Notes: generated from the letters alone by a model not told the origin. Positions 28,985 to 38,144 are shown, numbered from the stretch's first letter. The stretch is DNA of 64,000 nucleotides from CADEED01 sp963839685 (GCA_963839685.1 CAWIVS010000016.1:1-64000); one strand, 5' to 3'. Translations and numbers: made by a program.

Positions 28985-29365
28985 TGCACTGCATTCTCGG
29001 GAATGGTGCTGCCGATCGGCTTTTCTTTCTTGCAATACATGGTCTCGCCGTTCTTCTCTACCTTCCGGTAGCTGCGGGCGGCTTCCTGGAATTTCTTCTC
29101 CAGGTGTGACGCCGCGTCCGCTTCGGTCTTGGCCTCCGGCGTGAGCTCGGCGGCGGCTGCCGGGGCGGCGTCGGCTGATGGGCCGGGCTGGCCGCCGGCG
29201 CGCGCTGGCGGCCGGGGTGGGGTGGCTCCGCTTGCGGGGCGGCCGCCGCAGGGGACTCGCGGTCGCGGCAGGAGCCGGCGGGTCGGCCGCACAGGCGGCG
29301 CTGGCCATTGCAAGGCTGACGCAGGCGGTCAGTAAGGCGGAACGAAGCAAGTTGCTGATTACCAT
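28875..29365 (-). CDS. Secreted hypothetical protein with conserved Cys C-terminus, frameshifted
   Basis: This is a short secreted protein read across at least two frame changes (about 29200-29300 and near 28990). It has a signal peptide (MVISNLLRSALLTACVSLAM) and an Ala/Pro-rich linker. The helical segment LEKKFQEAARSYRKVEKNGE comes next, followed by a compact block MYCKKEKPIGSTIPENACIT and a helical end with QVEQMDEL. The two-cysteine block (C..K.GS.IP...C.T) recurs in secreted hypothetical proteins of this bacterial group, though I cannot name a function. It is the last gene of the leftward run starting near 32381 or 33578. The C-terminus overlaps the false tail of the convergent oxygenase. 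Confidence 0.6.
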
Positions 29366-29378
29366 GAGAATCACCCTA

Positions 29379-29880
29379 TTAACGCACGCGCTTGAAGCGC
29401 GAAGAACGGCCCCTCTTGTCTGTGAGGCGAAATGTACCAAGGCTGGCGCGACTTATCGTTACTGAATCTCCAGTTTCGATAGTCAGGCTCGTGTCGGCCT
29501 CCTGCTGGCGCCACACCTGGTCGTTGTCGAGCCGCAATTCCACTAGTCCATTCACGGTGCGACTCAGGGAGACCACCTTGCCCGTGATCTGTTTGAGCTC
29601 TTCCCGTTCTGTTTGGTTCTGGGGGTCCGGAGGTGACGCTATGGCCGGGCTGCCACCAAACATATTCTCCGGGGACAGCGAGGCGTCCGTGGCCGCTCCG
29701 GACTCGACATGGGCCACGGCCTTGTCATAGCAGGCCAGCCTTTCGGAATCCCTGAGCAGTGACTTGCAGGCCCGGATGGGTTGCGGGAGGGTGTCGGCGG
29801 CGTGGCTGCCCTGCATCGAACAGGATCGCGCCGGCGAGGACCCCGGCGACGGGGTTTTTCATCAGTGTCTTGCTGTTCAT
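29379..29880 (-). CDS. Hypothetical protein, possibly secreted
   Basis: The main frame (from about 29816) gives a protein with RACKSLLRDSERLACYDKAVA, a pattern of small secreted proteins carrying Cys pairs around a short helix. A linker and a beta-rich C-terminal domain follow (ITGKVVSLSRTVNGLVELRLDN), ending in basic residues. The probable start is the ATG at 29880, which overlaps the stop of the beta-hydroxylase gene (ATGA). It gives a short hydrophobic leader (NPVAGVLAGAILF) that joins the main frame if one base near 29813-29821 is wrong. That overlap and leader support membership of the leftward operon. No named family. Confidence 0.6.
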
Positions 29881-31179
29881 CCTTCGCTTCCGGAGATGGT
29901 CACTTCGTCGCGATAGTAGTCCTTGATAGCCGGTACGGCCGTTCGGATCAGCTCGCGTTCGCCGCGCGTCAGCGCGGGGTGCCAGGTGTCGAATATGAGT
30001 AAGGCTCGCGGAACATCACTATCGTTCCAGGCCTCGTGTTCGATCGTGTCGTCGAACACCCACGCCTGTCGTTCGCGCCATTCGCGCGTCTCTGATCCCA
30101 CGCGGAACCGGCAACCCGCGGGCACCACCAGCGGCAAGTGCACGATGAGCCGCGAGTTGGTGACTCCGCAATGCGGCGGAATGTGCGACTTGCGGTCCAG
30201 GATGGAAAAGAATGCCGTCGGCGCGTAGCCCGGAACGTCGGCCGTGGGCGCCCGTGCGAGCAACTCGGCGGTGCGCGGACAACGATCCGCATGCGCATCG
30301 ACACGTGCACCGTCACGCCACAGGAAGAACGCGCTCCAGCGGCGCGACTTGTTCAACTCCGCCCACTGGTCGAGCGGGTAAGCCTTCGGGATAGTCGATG
30401 TACGGCACGATGCCGGCGGAGTCCTCGCGCATCACGCGTTCGAATTCGGCGCGGATTTCGCCACTCGCGGCCTCGAACTCGGCGAGCCAGGGAAAATCCG
30501 CACGGTTGTAGAACTCGTATTCCGGCAGCTTCGGCACGTGCAGGAAGGTCGGCTGCGGGTGGAAGATGCGCCGCTTGCCGAGGAAGGCCGCGAGGCCGTG
30601 ATCGACACGTTCGAGCTCGGCCGCGGCGAATTGGTGGCGCACGCCGGTCACGCGCGCCTCGATATGCTTCTCGACCGCCGCGTCGTTGCTACGCACCACC
30701 TCCAACGCGCGGTTGACCAGCTCGCGCAGGAAATTCGGCAGGCGCGTGTTCGGAGACAGCGTCTGCAGTGCATTCTGGTAGATCTTGGCGGCGGCCTTGG
30801 GTTTACCCAGGAGCTCGAGCAGCTCGGCCTTCTTGAGTAGCGCGATCAGGTGCCGCGGCTCGAGCTTGAGCACCTGCGCCAGCGCCTGCTCCTCCGCATC
30901 CCGCAGCGCAAGCGCGCGCAGCGTGGTGGCGAGATTCATCCACAGCGAAGGATTACGCGGATCGGCCTGCGTGGCCTGTTCGAGCAGTTCGCGCGCGCGC
31001 GCGGCATTGCCGGACTGCAGCAGTTCGATGGCACGTGCGTTGAGCACCAGCGGGTGACTGCCCGAGATGCTCTCCGCACGCGCCAGCAGGCGCTGCGCCT
31101 CTTCGCGCTGTCCAGCGGCCTGTGCCTTCTCGGCCTGCTGGATCAGTCCACGAAGCAGCGTTTCGTCGTTGGCTGCCAA
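29877..31179 (-). CDS. TPR-aspartyl/asparaginyl beta-hydroxylase
   Basis: The N-terminal 160 or so residues form tetratricopeptide repeats (SHPLVLNARAIELLQSGNAA, NPSLWMNLATTLRAL). The C-terminal domain is an aspartyl/asparaginyl beta-hydroxylase, a 2-oxoglutarate and Fe(II) enzyme. Its Fe ligands are visible as the His of IPPHCGVTNSRL and the His of DDTIEHEAWN; this family normally uses only two histidines. A frameshift at the GGG of 30376-30378 (CCC on the coding strand) splits the gene; dropping one base gives EGLPLDQWAELNKSRRW. The start is a TTG at 31179, 5 bases after the OmpA-like gene stop, so it is read as part of that operon. The target protein or lipid is unknown. Confidence 0.85.
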
Positions 31180-31184
31180 CCGCG

Positions 31185-32381
31185 TCAGTTCAGCGCACGC
31201 AACACAACGCGACGATTTTGCTGTCGGCCATCGTCGGTGTCGTTGCTGGCAATCGGTTCGGTCTCACCGTAACCGCGCGAGGTGAGCGTATTGCTGACAC
31301 CGCCCTCTCGCAGGTACTTGAGCACCGACTCCGCGCGCCGCGCCGAAAGATCCAGGTTATACGCATCGGAACCGCGGCTGTCGGTGTGACCCGCCACTTC
31401 GATGTTGACCTCCGGGTAACGCTTGAGCGTGGCGATCGCGTTCTCGAGGACCGGGATGCTCTCCGGCAGCAGCTCCGCACTGTTGCTGGCGAATTTCACA
31501 CCTTGCAGCAGCAGTTCGCGGTCGAATGGACAGCCGACGTTGTTGACGCGGGAGCCCGGCGGCGAGTTGGGGCACTGGTCCACGCTGTTCAGGATGCCGT
31601 CGCCGTCATCGTCACCGTCGACTTCGCAGCCCACGGCATCGACCTTCTTGCCGGCGGGAGTCCCGGGGCACTTGTCGGTCTCATTGACGACCCCGTCACC
31701 ATCATCGTCTTGTGGCAGCGGACAGCCGGCCGAATCGACCGGCGTCCCCGCCGCGGTGCCGGGGCACTTGTCGAGATCGTCGTTGACGCCGTCGCCATCG
31801 GTGTCCACCGGCTGGCGCACGACCGTGCCGCCCCAGTTGTACTGAAGACCGAGGCCGGCCACATAGTCGACCGCATCTGAAAAGCTTTCGTCGTCAGACA
31901 GGCCGCGACGCGCACCGAGGTCGGCGCGTAACTGCATCGAGCTGCCGTCGTCGCGCGTCGAGCCGAGGTCGATGAGCAGGCCGCCGCCAAACAGCGCCGC
32001 GAGGTTATCCTCGTCGGTACCCGGTTTGAGAATGCTCTTCACCCGTCCGAGGCCGAGGCTCAGAAAGGGGTTCACGCGGCCGTCACGGTAGAACACGCGC
32101 TTGGTGGACAGGGCAAAACCCTGCAGTTCGAGTGAGTCACCGCCGGCGCGATCATGCTCGGAACCAAACACGCTGAGTTCGACGTCCCAGTTCGCGTTGA
32201 CCGTCCGGCCGAAGGCGAGGGTCACTCCAACATCGTCGTCAGCGCTGCGCGCGTCGTCGAGCCACAGGGCGTTCACCGAGGGGGCGATATACCAGCTGCC
32301 AGGAGGCGCGCCCGCAGAGGCGGCAGCTGCCGTCAATGCCGCAATGCAAACACCCAGCACCAGGGTTCCGATTCTTTTCAT
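31185..32381 (-). CDS. OmpA-family outer membrane protein with thrombospondin type 3 repeats
   Basis: This 398-residue protein has a signal peptide (1-23) and an N-terminal beta-barrel (about 28-190). Three calcium-binding thrombospondin type 3-like repeats follow (DTDGDGVNDDLDKCP, DDDGDGVVNETDKCP, DDDGDGILNSVDQCP; about 195-285). The C-terminal OmpA/Pal domain has the peptidoglycan-binding signature NIEVAGHTDSRGSDAYN and LSARRAESV. It anchors the outer membrane to the cell wall, OprF-like. GGGAGA lies before the ATG at 32381. It heads a tight run into the beta-hydroxylase gene, so the hydroxylase may modify an envelope protein. Confidence 0.92.
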   Translation of the reverse strand: MKRIGTLVLGVCIAALTAAAASAGAPPGSWYIAPSVNALWLDDARSADDDVGVTLAFGRTVNANWDVELSVFGSEHDRAGGDSLELQGFALSTKRVFYRDGRVNPFLSLGLGRVKSILKPGTDEDNLAALFGGGLLIDLGSTRDDGSSMQLRADLGARRGLSDDESFSDAVDYVAGLGLQYNWGGTVVRQPVDTDGDGVNDDLDKCPGTAAGTPVDSAGCPLPQDDDGDGVVNETDKCPGTPAGKKVDAVGCEVDGDDDGDGILNSVDQCPNSPPGSRVNNVGCPFDRELLLQGVKFASNSAELLPESIPVLENAIATLKRYPEVNIEVAGHTDSRGSDAYNLDLSARRAESVLKYLREGGVSNTLTSRGYGETEPIASNDTDDGRQQNRRVVLRALN

Positions 32382-32452
32382 GGGTTTTTCTCCCTAGCGA
32401 TTGGCCCGGGATGATAGCCGAGCCCTAATGGGGGCGGTAATCGTCCAATGGC

Positions 32453-32971
32453 CTAGCGGATCGCGAGCGCGGCGTGACTGACTTGCTGTCCTGGATGCAG
32501 CCCAAGCCGCTTCGCCTCGCCACCGGCAATCTCGAGCACCGCGCGGGCGGGTGCGTTACTGCGGATCAGGTCGAGCGAATGCGGGGTGGTCTGTTCGACG
32601 ATCTGCTGGATGTGGCCACTGTCATCGATGAACACCATGTCGAGCGGGATGTAGGTGTTCTTCATCCACATGCTGATGGCGCGCGGCGGATCGTGCACGA
32701 ACAGCATGCCGCGCGTGGCCGGCAGCGAACGCACGAACATCAGTCCCTGGGCCTGGCGCTGCGGAGTGTCCGCCAGCCATACGGTGAGAGTGTGTTTCAC
32801 CTTGCGGCCGTCGGCCTTTCCGTCACCCACAATAGTGAGTGTGCCGCTGGGAAACGCAGCGAGGTCTTCGAGCGGCGCAATCTGCGCGCGCGCCTGTGGC
32901 AGGAATGCCAGCGCCAGTGCGCAAGAACACACCAGGCGCAAACGGCGCAGGTTTTCAAAGTTTCGCGTCAT
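32453..32971 (-). CDS. DUF192 family secreted protein
   Basis: This 172-residue protein belongs to the DUF192 family, whose function is unknown. It has a signal peptide (LVCSCALALAFLPQARA) and the family blocks RQAQGLMFVRSLP, GMLFVHDPPRAISMWMKNTYIPLDMVF and GGEAKRLGLHPGQ. The ATG at 32971 overlaps the upstream gene by 17 bases, so the two are probably co-translated. A longer frame reaching 33085 lies inside the upstream gene and is not supported. Confidence 0.88.
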   Translation of the reverse strand: MTRNFENLRRLRLVCSCALALAFLPQARAQIAPLEDLAAFPSGTLTIVGDGKADGRKVKHTLTVWLADTPQRQAQGLMFVRSLPATRGMLFVHDPPRAISMWMKNTYIPLDMVFIDDSGHIQQIVEQTTPHSLDLIRSNAPARAVLEIAGGEAKRLGLHPGQQVSHAALAIR

Positions 32972-33578
32972 CTCTGGCACGGCGATCATCGTCGCCGAAT
33001 TCGACCCGCCCTGCAAAATCGAAGCTGGTGAGGAACACACGTTCGTCGCGAGACAGACTGGTCGCGGGTCCCAGACAGAAACCACGTGCCACCACCCGGT
33101 ACACGGCCCGACCGGGGCCCAGCACTTCGACGCGTTCCTGGGTCAGCGAATCGATGGTGCACTTGTCATCGCCCTGGGTAGCGAAGATGCGGCGCTCGCC
33201 TTCGAACAGGATGGTGACATTGGTGCGGAGCGTCTGACCGTCGCCACCTTCACCGACTCCCGCGATGCCGAATACCAGCCGGAGCCGATGGCCATCGGCG
33301 CGCGGCGGTCCGCCGATGCTGACGCGCACCCCATTGCTGCCGTACTTTCCAGGGGGCCGCGGGCCACCTTCGCACTGCATCTCGGCGTTGGCCCAGTTCA
33401 GGTCGAGGTCGAGTGCGCCGCGCATGCGCGCGCGCAGGTATCCGCCGCCGACCGCAAAGCAGCCCGTGGTCGTGTCCGTTGCCGACTGGGCCGCTGGTTT
33501 TGCAGGTGGCGAGGCTGTGGCGATGTCAGCAAATGACAGCGTTGCGACCAAGGCCACGACGCATGCTCGATGAGGCAT
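32955..33578 (-). CDS. Hypothetical secreted protein
   Basis: This 207-residue protein has a signal peptide (MPHRACVVALVATLSFADIA) and a beta-rich body. The body includes GALDLDLNWANAEMQCEGGPRPPG, GVRVSIGG, HRLRLVFGIAG and a cysteine in DDKCTIDSL. The strand pattern suggests a lipocalin-like or jelly-roll envelope protein, but I do not recognise a family. It is divergent from glgC, 46 bases away, and overlaps the DUF192 gene downstream by 17 bases. Confidence 0.75.
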   Translation of the reverse strand: MPHRACVVALVATLSFADIATASPPAKPAAQSATDTTTGCFAVGGGYLRARMRGALDLDLNWANAEMQCEGGPRPPGKYGSNGVRVSIGGPPRADGHRLRLVFGIAGVGEGGDGQTLRTNVTILFEGERRIFATQGDDKCTIDSLTQERVEVLGPGRAVYRVVARGFCLGPATSLSRDERVFLTSFDFAGRVEFGDDDRRARDDAKL

Positions 33579-33600
33579 GCGTCTACGGTAGCACGGGCCC

Positions 33601-33606
33601 TATACT
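33601..33606 (+). promoter_or_regulatory. Possible -10 box of glgC
   Basis: TATACT lies 18 bases before the glgC ATG, in a GC-rich setting, with AGAGGA as ribosome binding site at about 33615-33620. I see no good -35 at the usual distance, so a promoter is only suggested. Confidence 0.45.
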
Positions 33607-33624
33607 GCAAAAAAAGAGGACCCA

Positions 33625-34896
33625 ATGGCCAAACGCCCGGCACGCGCAACATCTGGTCGCTACGTCAGCCGCCTCACCAGCGGCACCCTTGCCGTGATCA
33701 TGGCCGGCGGACGCGGTGAACGCCTCAAGGGACTCACCGAGCATCGCGCCAAACCCGCGACGCCCTTCGGTGGCAAATTCCGCATCATCGATTTCGTGCT
33801 TTCGAATTGCGTGAATTCGGGCATCCGCCAGATCACGGTGCTCACGCAGTACAAGGCGCAGTCACTGATCCAGCACATCCATCGCGGCTGGGGCTACATG
33901 CGCGGCGAGTTTGGCGAGTTCGTCGAGGTGATTCCCGCGCAGCAGAAAATAGGCAGCCACTGGTATCGCGGCACGTCCGATGCGGTGTACCAGAACATCG
34001 ACGTCATGCATTCGCACCGCCCGAAGCACGTGCTGGTGCTGGCCGGTGATCACATCTACAAGATGGATTACGGTCCAATGATCGCCTACCACGTGGAGAA
34101 GGGCGCCGACATCACGGTGGGCGTGGTGGAAGTGTCGATCGCCGATGCCCGCGAATTCGGCGTGCTCACGGTCACCGAATGGAATCGCGTCACGCGTTTC
34201 GTCGAAAAATCGCCGACACCCGATCCCATGCCGGGGCGCACCGACGTGGCGCTCGCCTCCATGGGCATCTATGTATTCAATCCGGAACTGCTCGAGAAAT
34301 TGCTCATCGCCGATGCGGCGGATGAGAAATCCAAGCACGATTTCGGGCGCAACATCGTGCCCGATGCCATCGAGAAGCTGCAGGTCTTTGCCTATCCGTT
34401 TCGGGACGTTAAGACGCGTGCGCAGTCTTATTGGCGCGATGTTGGAACAATCGATGCTTTTTATGAAGCCAATCTCGAGTTGGTCTGGGTCAATCCCGAG
34501 TTGAACATCTACGACGAGGACTGGCCGATCTGGACCTACCAGGCGCAGACGCCACCGGCCAAGTTCGTGCTCGACGAAGACGGCCGCCGGGGAGTCGCCA
34601 TCAATTCGCTGGTGTCGGGCGGCGCCATCATCTCGGGCGCCACGGTGCGCGAATCACTGCTGTTCTCGGGAGTTCGCGTCGAGGAGCGTTCCGTCGTGGA
34701 GCGCTCGGTGATCCTGCCCGACGTGCGCATCGGCCAGAACTGCCAGGTGCGCAACGCCATCATCGATGAGGGTTGCGAACTCGCGGGTGGCACACGCATC
34801 GGATTCGACCGAGGCGAAGACTCGAAGCGCTTCCTCGTCACCGAGAAGGGCGTGGTGCTGGTGACGCCCGACATGCTCGTTCATGGGCACCCGTGA
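33625..34896 (+). CDS. glgC: Glucose-1-phosphate adenylyltransferase
   Basis: This 423-residue enzyme makes ADP-glucose from glucose-1-phosphate and ATP, the first committed step of glycogen synthesis. Visible are the nucleotide loop MAGGRGERLKGLT (about residues 26-38) and AKPATPFGGKFRIIDF with the effector/substrate-binding region. GDHIYKMDYG, EKSPTPDPMPG and RSYWRDVGT-like AQSYWRDVGT follow. The C-terminal left-handed beta-helix contains VLLSGVRV-like repeats that mediate allostery. Length is normal for the family. Its 3' end overlaps the LEA14-like lipoprotein gene by 14 bases. The glycogen synthase gene lies convergent, 0.4 kb further on. Confidence 0.97.
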   Translation: MAKRPARATSGRYVSRLTSGTLAVIMAGGRGERLKGLTEHRAKPATPFGGKFRIIDFVLSNCVNSGIRQITVLTQYKAQSLIQHIHRGWGYMRGEFGEFVEVIPAQQKIGSHWYRGTSDAVYQNIDVMHSHRPKHVLVLAGDHIYKMDYGPMIAYHVEKGADITVGVVEVSIADAREFGVLTVTEWNRVTRFVEKSPTPDPMPGRTDVALASMGIYVFNPELLEKLLIADAADEKSKHDFGRNIVPDAIEKLQVFAYPFRDVKTRAQSYWRDVGTIDAFYEANLELVWVNPELNIYDEDWPIWTYQAQTPPAKFVLDEDGRRGVAINSLVSGGAIISGATVRESLLFSGVRVEERSVVERSVILPDVRIGQNCQVRNAIIDEGCELAGGTRIGFDRGEDSKRFLVTEKGVVLVTPDMLVHGHP

Positions 34897-35350
34897 CCTG
34901 ATGCGGCGTGCCGGGCGCGGCCTGGCGCTTCTGCCGTTGCTGGTGCTTTCGGGTTGCGCCTCGACTCTGGATCTCGAGCCTCCGAAATTGTCGGTGGTGT
35001 CGATGAAGATGCAGAGCGCCGACCTGTTTTCGCAGCGGCTCAACGTGCGCATGCGCGTGATGAATCCCAACGCGCGCGAGTTGCCAATCAAGGCCATCAA
35101 GTACCGCATCGAGGTCAACGGGACAGAACTCGCCCAGGGCCTGGCGGATATCCCTTTCGTGGTGCCGGCGCAGGGTGAAGCCGACTTCGACCTGCCGGTG
35201 ACCGCGAATCTCGCCAGCCTGCTTCCGAAACTGCTGTCGGGCCGCGGGTCCGGGACGCTGGATTACCGGCTGGTCGGCGACGTGAGCCTATCCAGCGGTT
35301 TTCTGCGGCGCATTCCCTTCGATGAGCGTGGCAGCGTCAAGCTGAAGTAA
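34883..35350 (+). CDS. LEA14-like (WHy domain) lipoprotein
   Basis: This 155-residue protein has a lipoprotein signal peptide with the lipobox LVLSGCAS (Cys at about 31), so it should be anchored in the outer or inner membrane. The body is a late-embryogenesis-abundant group 2/WHy-type beta domain. Typical parts are VRMRVMNPNARELPIKAIKYRIEV and PFVVPAQGEADFDLPV. Such proteins are linked to desiccation or stress tolerance in plants; bacterial roles are unknown. It overlaps glgC at its start. At its end it overlaps the convergent glgA by 63 bases, both frames being convincing. Confidence 0.85.
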   Translation: MGTRDLMRRAGRGLALLPLLVLSGCASTLDLEPPKLSVVSMKMQSADLFSQRLNVRMRVMNPNARELPIKAIKYRIEVNGTELAQGLADIPFVVPAQGEADFDLPVTANLASLLPKLLSGRGSGTLDYRLVGDVSLSSGFLRRIPFDERGSVKLK

Positions 35351-36826
35351 TTCGGCAAACAGCTTCAGGTACTCGTTTGATTGCGTTTCCCACGAGAAGT
35401 CCTGGCGCATGGCGTTCTGCACGATGCGTTCCCAGAGCGCGACATCCGGGAACCATTGCATCGCGATGTCGAGCGCCCAGGTCATGGCGCCGGCGTCGAA
35501 ATCATTGAAGACGATGCCCGTGCCGGCACCGGTCGCCGGATCGAAGTGAATGACCGAATCGGCGAGGCCGCCGGTGCGTCGCACGATCGGAACCGTGCCA
35601 TAGCGCAGGCTGTACATCTGGTTGAGCCCGCAAGGCTCGTACTGCGAGGGCATCAGGAATATGTCGCTGGATGCCTCGATCCAATGCGCCAGCGCCTCGT
35701 CGTAACCGCCGAAAAACATCGCGAGTCCGCGATGGCGTTCGGCCAGGCCCCTGAAGAAATCCTGGTATTTCGCATCGCCGCTGCCGAGGATCGCCACGCG
35801 CACGTCGTGGTTTTGCAGCAGCTTTGGCAGGGTGTCGATCAGCAGATCGAATCCCTTCTGCGGGGTGAGCCGGCTGACGATGCCGAACAGTGGCACCCGG
35901 CCCGAGGTGGGGCGCAGGTTTTGGCGCAACAGGAAATTGCGCTTGAGCTCCGACTTCTTCACGAGTTCCTGCGGTCCGAAGTGGATCGGCAGGTAGGAAT
36001 CGCGCCGCGGGTCCCATTCCTCGTAATCGACGCCATTGAGGATGCCGTGTACTGCCTGGCCGCGCGAGGCCAGGGCCTGTTCCATGCCCATCCCGTAACG
36101 CGGCGTGGTGATCTCGCGCGCGTAGGTGGGGCTCACGGTCGTCACCGCATCGGCGTGCAGGATGCCCTGCTTGAGCGCGTTGATCCGGCCGGCCTTGAGG
36201 TCGTCCTGGTGAAGTAGATAGGCGTCCGGCCCGAGGTCGAGATCGGTGAGGTCTTTGGCGCTGAAATCGCCCTGGTAACCGATGTTGTGGATGGTGAGCA
36301 CCGAGCGGGTTGCCGCGAACAGCGGATCCTGCCGGTAGTTCGAGCGCAGCCACAACGGCGCGAAGGCCGCGTGCCAGTCGTGCGAGTGCACTATGTGCGG
36401 GCGGAAATTCATGCGCCGGCAGCATTCCAGCGCGGCGCGGGTCAGGACCAGGAAACGACGGTGTTCATCGGCGTCGCCGGTGTACAGCGAGGGACGGGCA
36501 TAGAGCCCGTCGGACTCGATCAGATATACGTTCGTCGAAGAAGTGGCGTTGGTGGGTGTGCCCGGCAGCTGCGTGCGCCATATGTCGACGCTGTATTCAT
36601 GACGCCCGATGACGATGCGCAGCCCCTGCAGCGACTCGACCCGGGTGGCCTCGATGCGGTCGCGCCGGATCTGCGCGTAGAAGGGGACAAACAGCCGCAC
36701 GTCGTGACCCCGGGCCGTGAGCTGGCGTGACAGCGCGCTCGCGACGTCGGCGAGACCACCGGTCTTGGCGAGGGGCACGACTTCCGAGGCGATGGCACAG
36801 ATCGACAGTTTCACGGCGGCGGGCAT
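35288..36826 (-). CDS. glgA: Glycogen synthase (ADP-glucose dependent)
   Basis: This 512-residue GT5 glycosyltransferase adds glucosyl units from ADP-glucose to glycogen. It has the N-terminal KTGGLADV substrate motif (Lys at about 21), HSHDWHAAFAPLWL, and LTIHNIGYQG. VSRLTPQKGFDLL and the donor-binding PSQYEPCGLNQMYSLRYGT are in the C-terminal domain. The length is normal. The last 63 bases overlap the convergent LEA14-like gene. With glgC on the opposite strand, no shared transcript is possible, so the two steps are probably regulated separately. Confidence 0.97.
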   Translation of the reverse strand: MPAAVKLSICAIASEVVPLAKTGGLADVASALSRQLTARGHDVRLFVPFYAQIRRDRIEATRVESLQGLRIVIGRHEYSVDIWRTQLPGTPTNATSSTNVYLIESDGLYARPSLYTGDADEHRRFLVLTRAALECCRRMNFRPHIVHSHDWHAAFAPLWLRSNYRQDPLFAATRSVLTIHNIGYQGDFSAKDLTDLDLGPDAYLLHQDDLKAGRINALKQGILHADAVTTVSPTYAREITTPRYGMGMEQALASRGQAVHGILNGVDYEEWDPRRDSYLPIHFGPQELVKKSELKRNFLLRQNLRPTSGRVPLFGIVSRLTPQKGFDLLIDTLPKLLQNHDVRVAILGSGDAKYQDFFRGLAERHRGLAMFFGGYDEALAHWIEASSDIFLMPSQYEPCGLNQMYSLRYGTVPIVRRTGGLADSVIHFDPATGAGTGIVFNDFDAGAMTWALDIAMQWFPDVALWERIVQNAMRQDFSWETQSNEYLKLFAELLQLDAATLIEGNAPQKTAG

Positions 36827-36928
36827 TCTAGCGACTAGTTGCGGCTGGTAGCATGGTCAGGGCACCGTCATACGGGTTTGGTGGGCCCCATGAAGCCTGT
36901 GTGGCGGTGTCCTAAAGGTCTCCTTCCC

Positions 36929-38092
36929 ATGCGCCGTGTACTCACATTCCTGACAGCGCTTGCGCTGTCGCTGACTTCTCTCGCGGTCGGGGTATTCACC
37001 GCGGACCTGCCCTTCTGGCGCCGGGCGATGCAATTGCCGCTGCGCGCCGACGAGCTCTACCTACCGGTCGTCACGATTGGCGCTGACGCACCGCCGTCTG
37101 ACGGGTCGGTGACGCCGGTTGTGGCCAGGCCGGCGCCGGACGGTAATGCCGCGGCCATCGAGGTCGCAGTGCGGCGCGCGCGCGATGCCGGTTCGCGTGC
37201 CTTGTTAGTCATGCGCGGCGGCGAACCGGTGCTGGCGCGATACTTTGGCGCAGATGACGACCGCAGCCTGCTGCCCGCGGGCCTGGTGGCGCGACCTGTG
37301 ACCGCGATGGCCATGGGGCTGGCGTTCGCCGATCAGCAGATCGGCTCGCTCGACTGGTCGATCGCGACGTACCTGCCTGAATGGGATGAGGAGCCGCGCG
37401 GCCGCATCACCGTGCGGCAGCTGCTCGAGGATACCAGTGGCCTCCAGACCGGCACGGATGCGCGCGGCCTGCTGCGCCGCTCGCCATGGGACGATCTCGC
37501 GCGTCTGCCCGCCTTCGCCACCGACAAGGGTGTGCGCATCTTGTTAGGCAACGATTTCGCGCGCGCCGCGTTGCGCTTCGAGCTGGAACACGAGCCCGGC
37601 GGATTCCACAACCTGTCTCCGGCCAACACGCAACTCGCGGCGTTGATTCTGGAGCGGGTCAGCGGGCGGCCGTTCGAACAATACGTCGACCAGCGAGTCT
37701 GGCGCCCGGCCGGCGGCGGTCATGCCGAGCTCGCGCTCGACCGGCGCGCCGGGATGCCGGCCGCGCATTGCTGCTGGCGCGCCACGGGTCCGGACGTGGC
37801 GCGGATCCTCAGCCTGCTGGCAACCGGTGGCGCCTCTCGCGGCCGGCAGGTGCTGCCTGCGAGCTGGGTTCAGGAGATGGCGCGCGCCTCGCGGGTCAAT
37901 ACGGGCAGCGGCATGCAGCTGGCGCGCCTGAGCATCGATGCGCTTCCTGCATTGGGCGGCGGCGATGAAAATGGCAGCGAGTTCTGGGTGATACCGGGGC
38001 GGCAGCTGGTCATCGTCAATATCGTCTATGAGCAGGGCGCGAGCTCGCCGGAACTGGCCGCTGATTTGCTGCGCGCCCTGGCGCCGGGTTGA
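36929..38092 (+). CDS. Serine-hydrolase/beta-lactamase fold protein lacking catalytic residues
   Basis: This protein has one N-terminal membrane helix (about residues 3-24) and a beta-lactamase/penicillin-binding-like domain. The fold is recognisable from ITVRQLLEDTSGLQTG, then LILERVSGRPFEQYV and later the WVIPGRQLVIVN end. The expected SxxK nucleophile site before VTAMAMGLA reads LVARPVTAM, so Ser is Leu and Lys is Arg. The conserved Tyr site reads NLSPANTQ, with no Tyr. It therefore looks like a pseudoenzyme, perhaps a peptidoglycan-binding or regulatory protein. Upstream in-frame starts exist (TTG 36839, ATG 36890); I prefer the ATG at 36929 before the membrane helix. Confidence 0.82.
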   Translation: MRRVLTFLTALALSLTSLAVGVFTADLPFWRRAMQLPLRADELYLPVVTIGADAPPSDGSVTPVVARPAPDGNAAAIEVAVRRARDAGSRALLVMRGGEPVLARYFGADDDRSLLPAGLVARPVTAMAMGLAFADQQIGSLDWSIATYLPEWDEEPRGRITVRQLLEDTSGLQTGTDARGLLRRSPWDDLARLPAFATDKGVRILLGNDFARAALRFELEHEPGGFHNLSPANTQLAALILERVSGRPFEQYVDQRVWRPAGGGHAELALDRRAGMPAAHCCWRATGPDVARILSLLATGGASRGRQVLPASWVQEMARASRVNTGSGMQLARLSIDALPALGGGDENGSEFWVIPGRQLVIVNIVYEQGASSPELAADLLRALAPG

Positions 38093-38144
38093 GTCAGCAA
38101 ATATCGGGTCGAGGCCACGGGAAGCCGGCGCGCAGAATGTGCAC

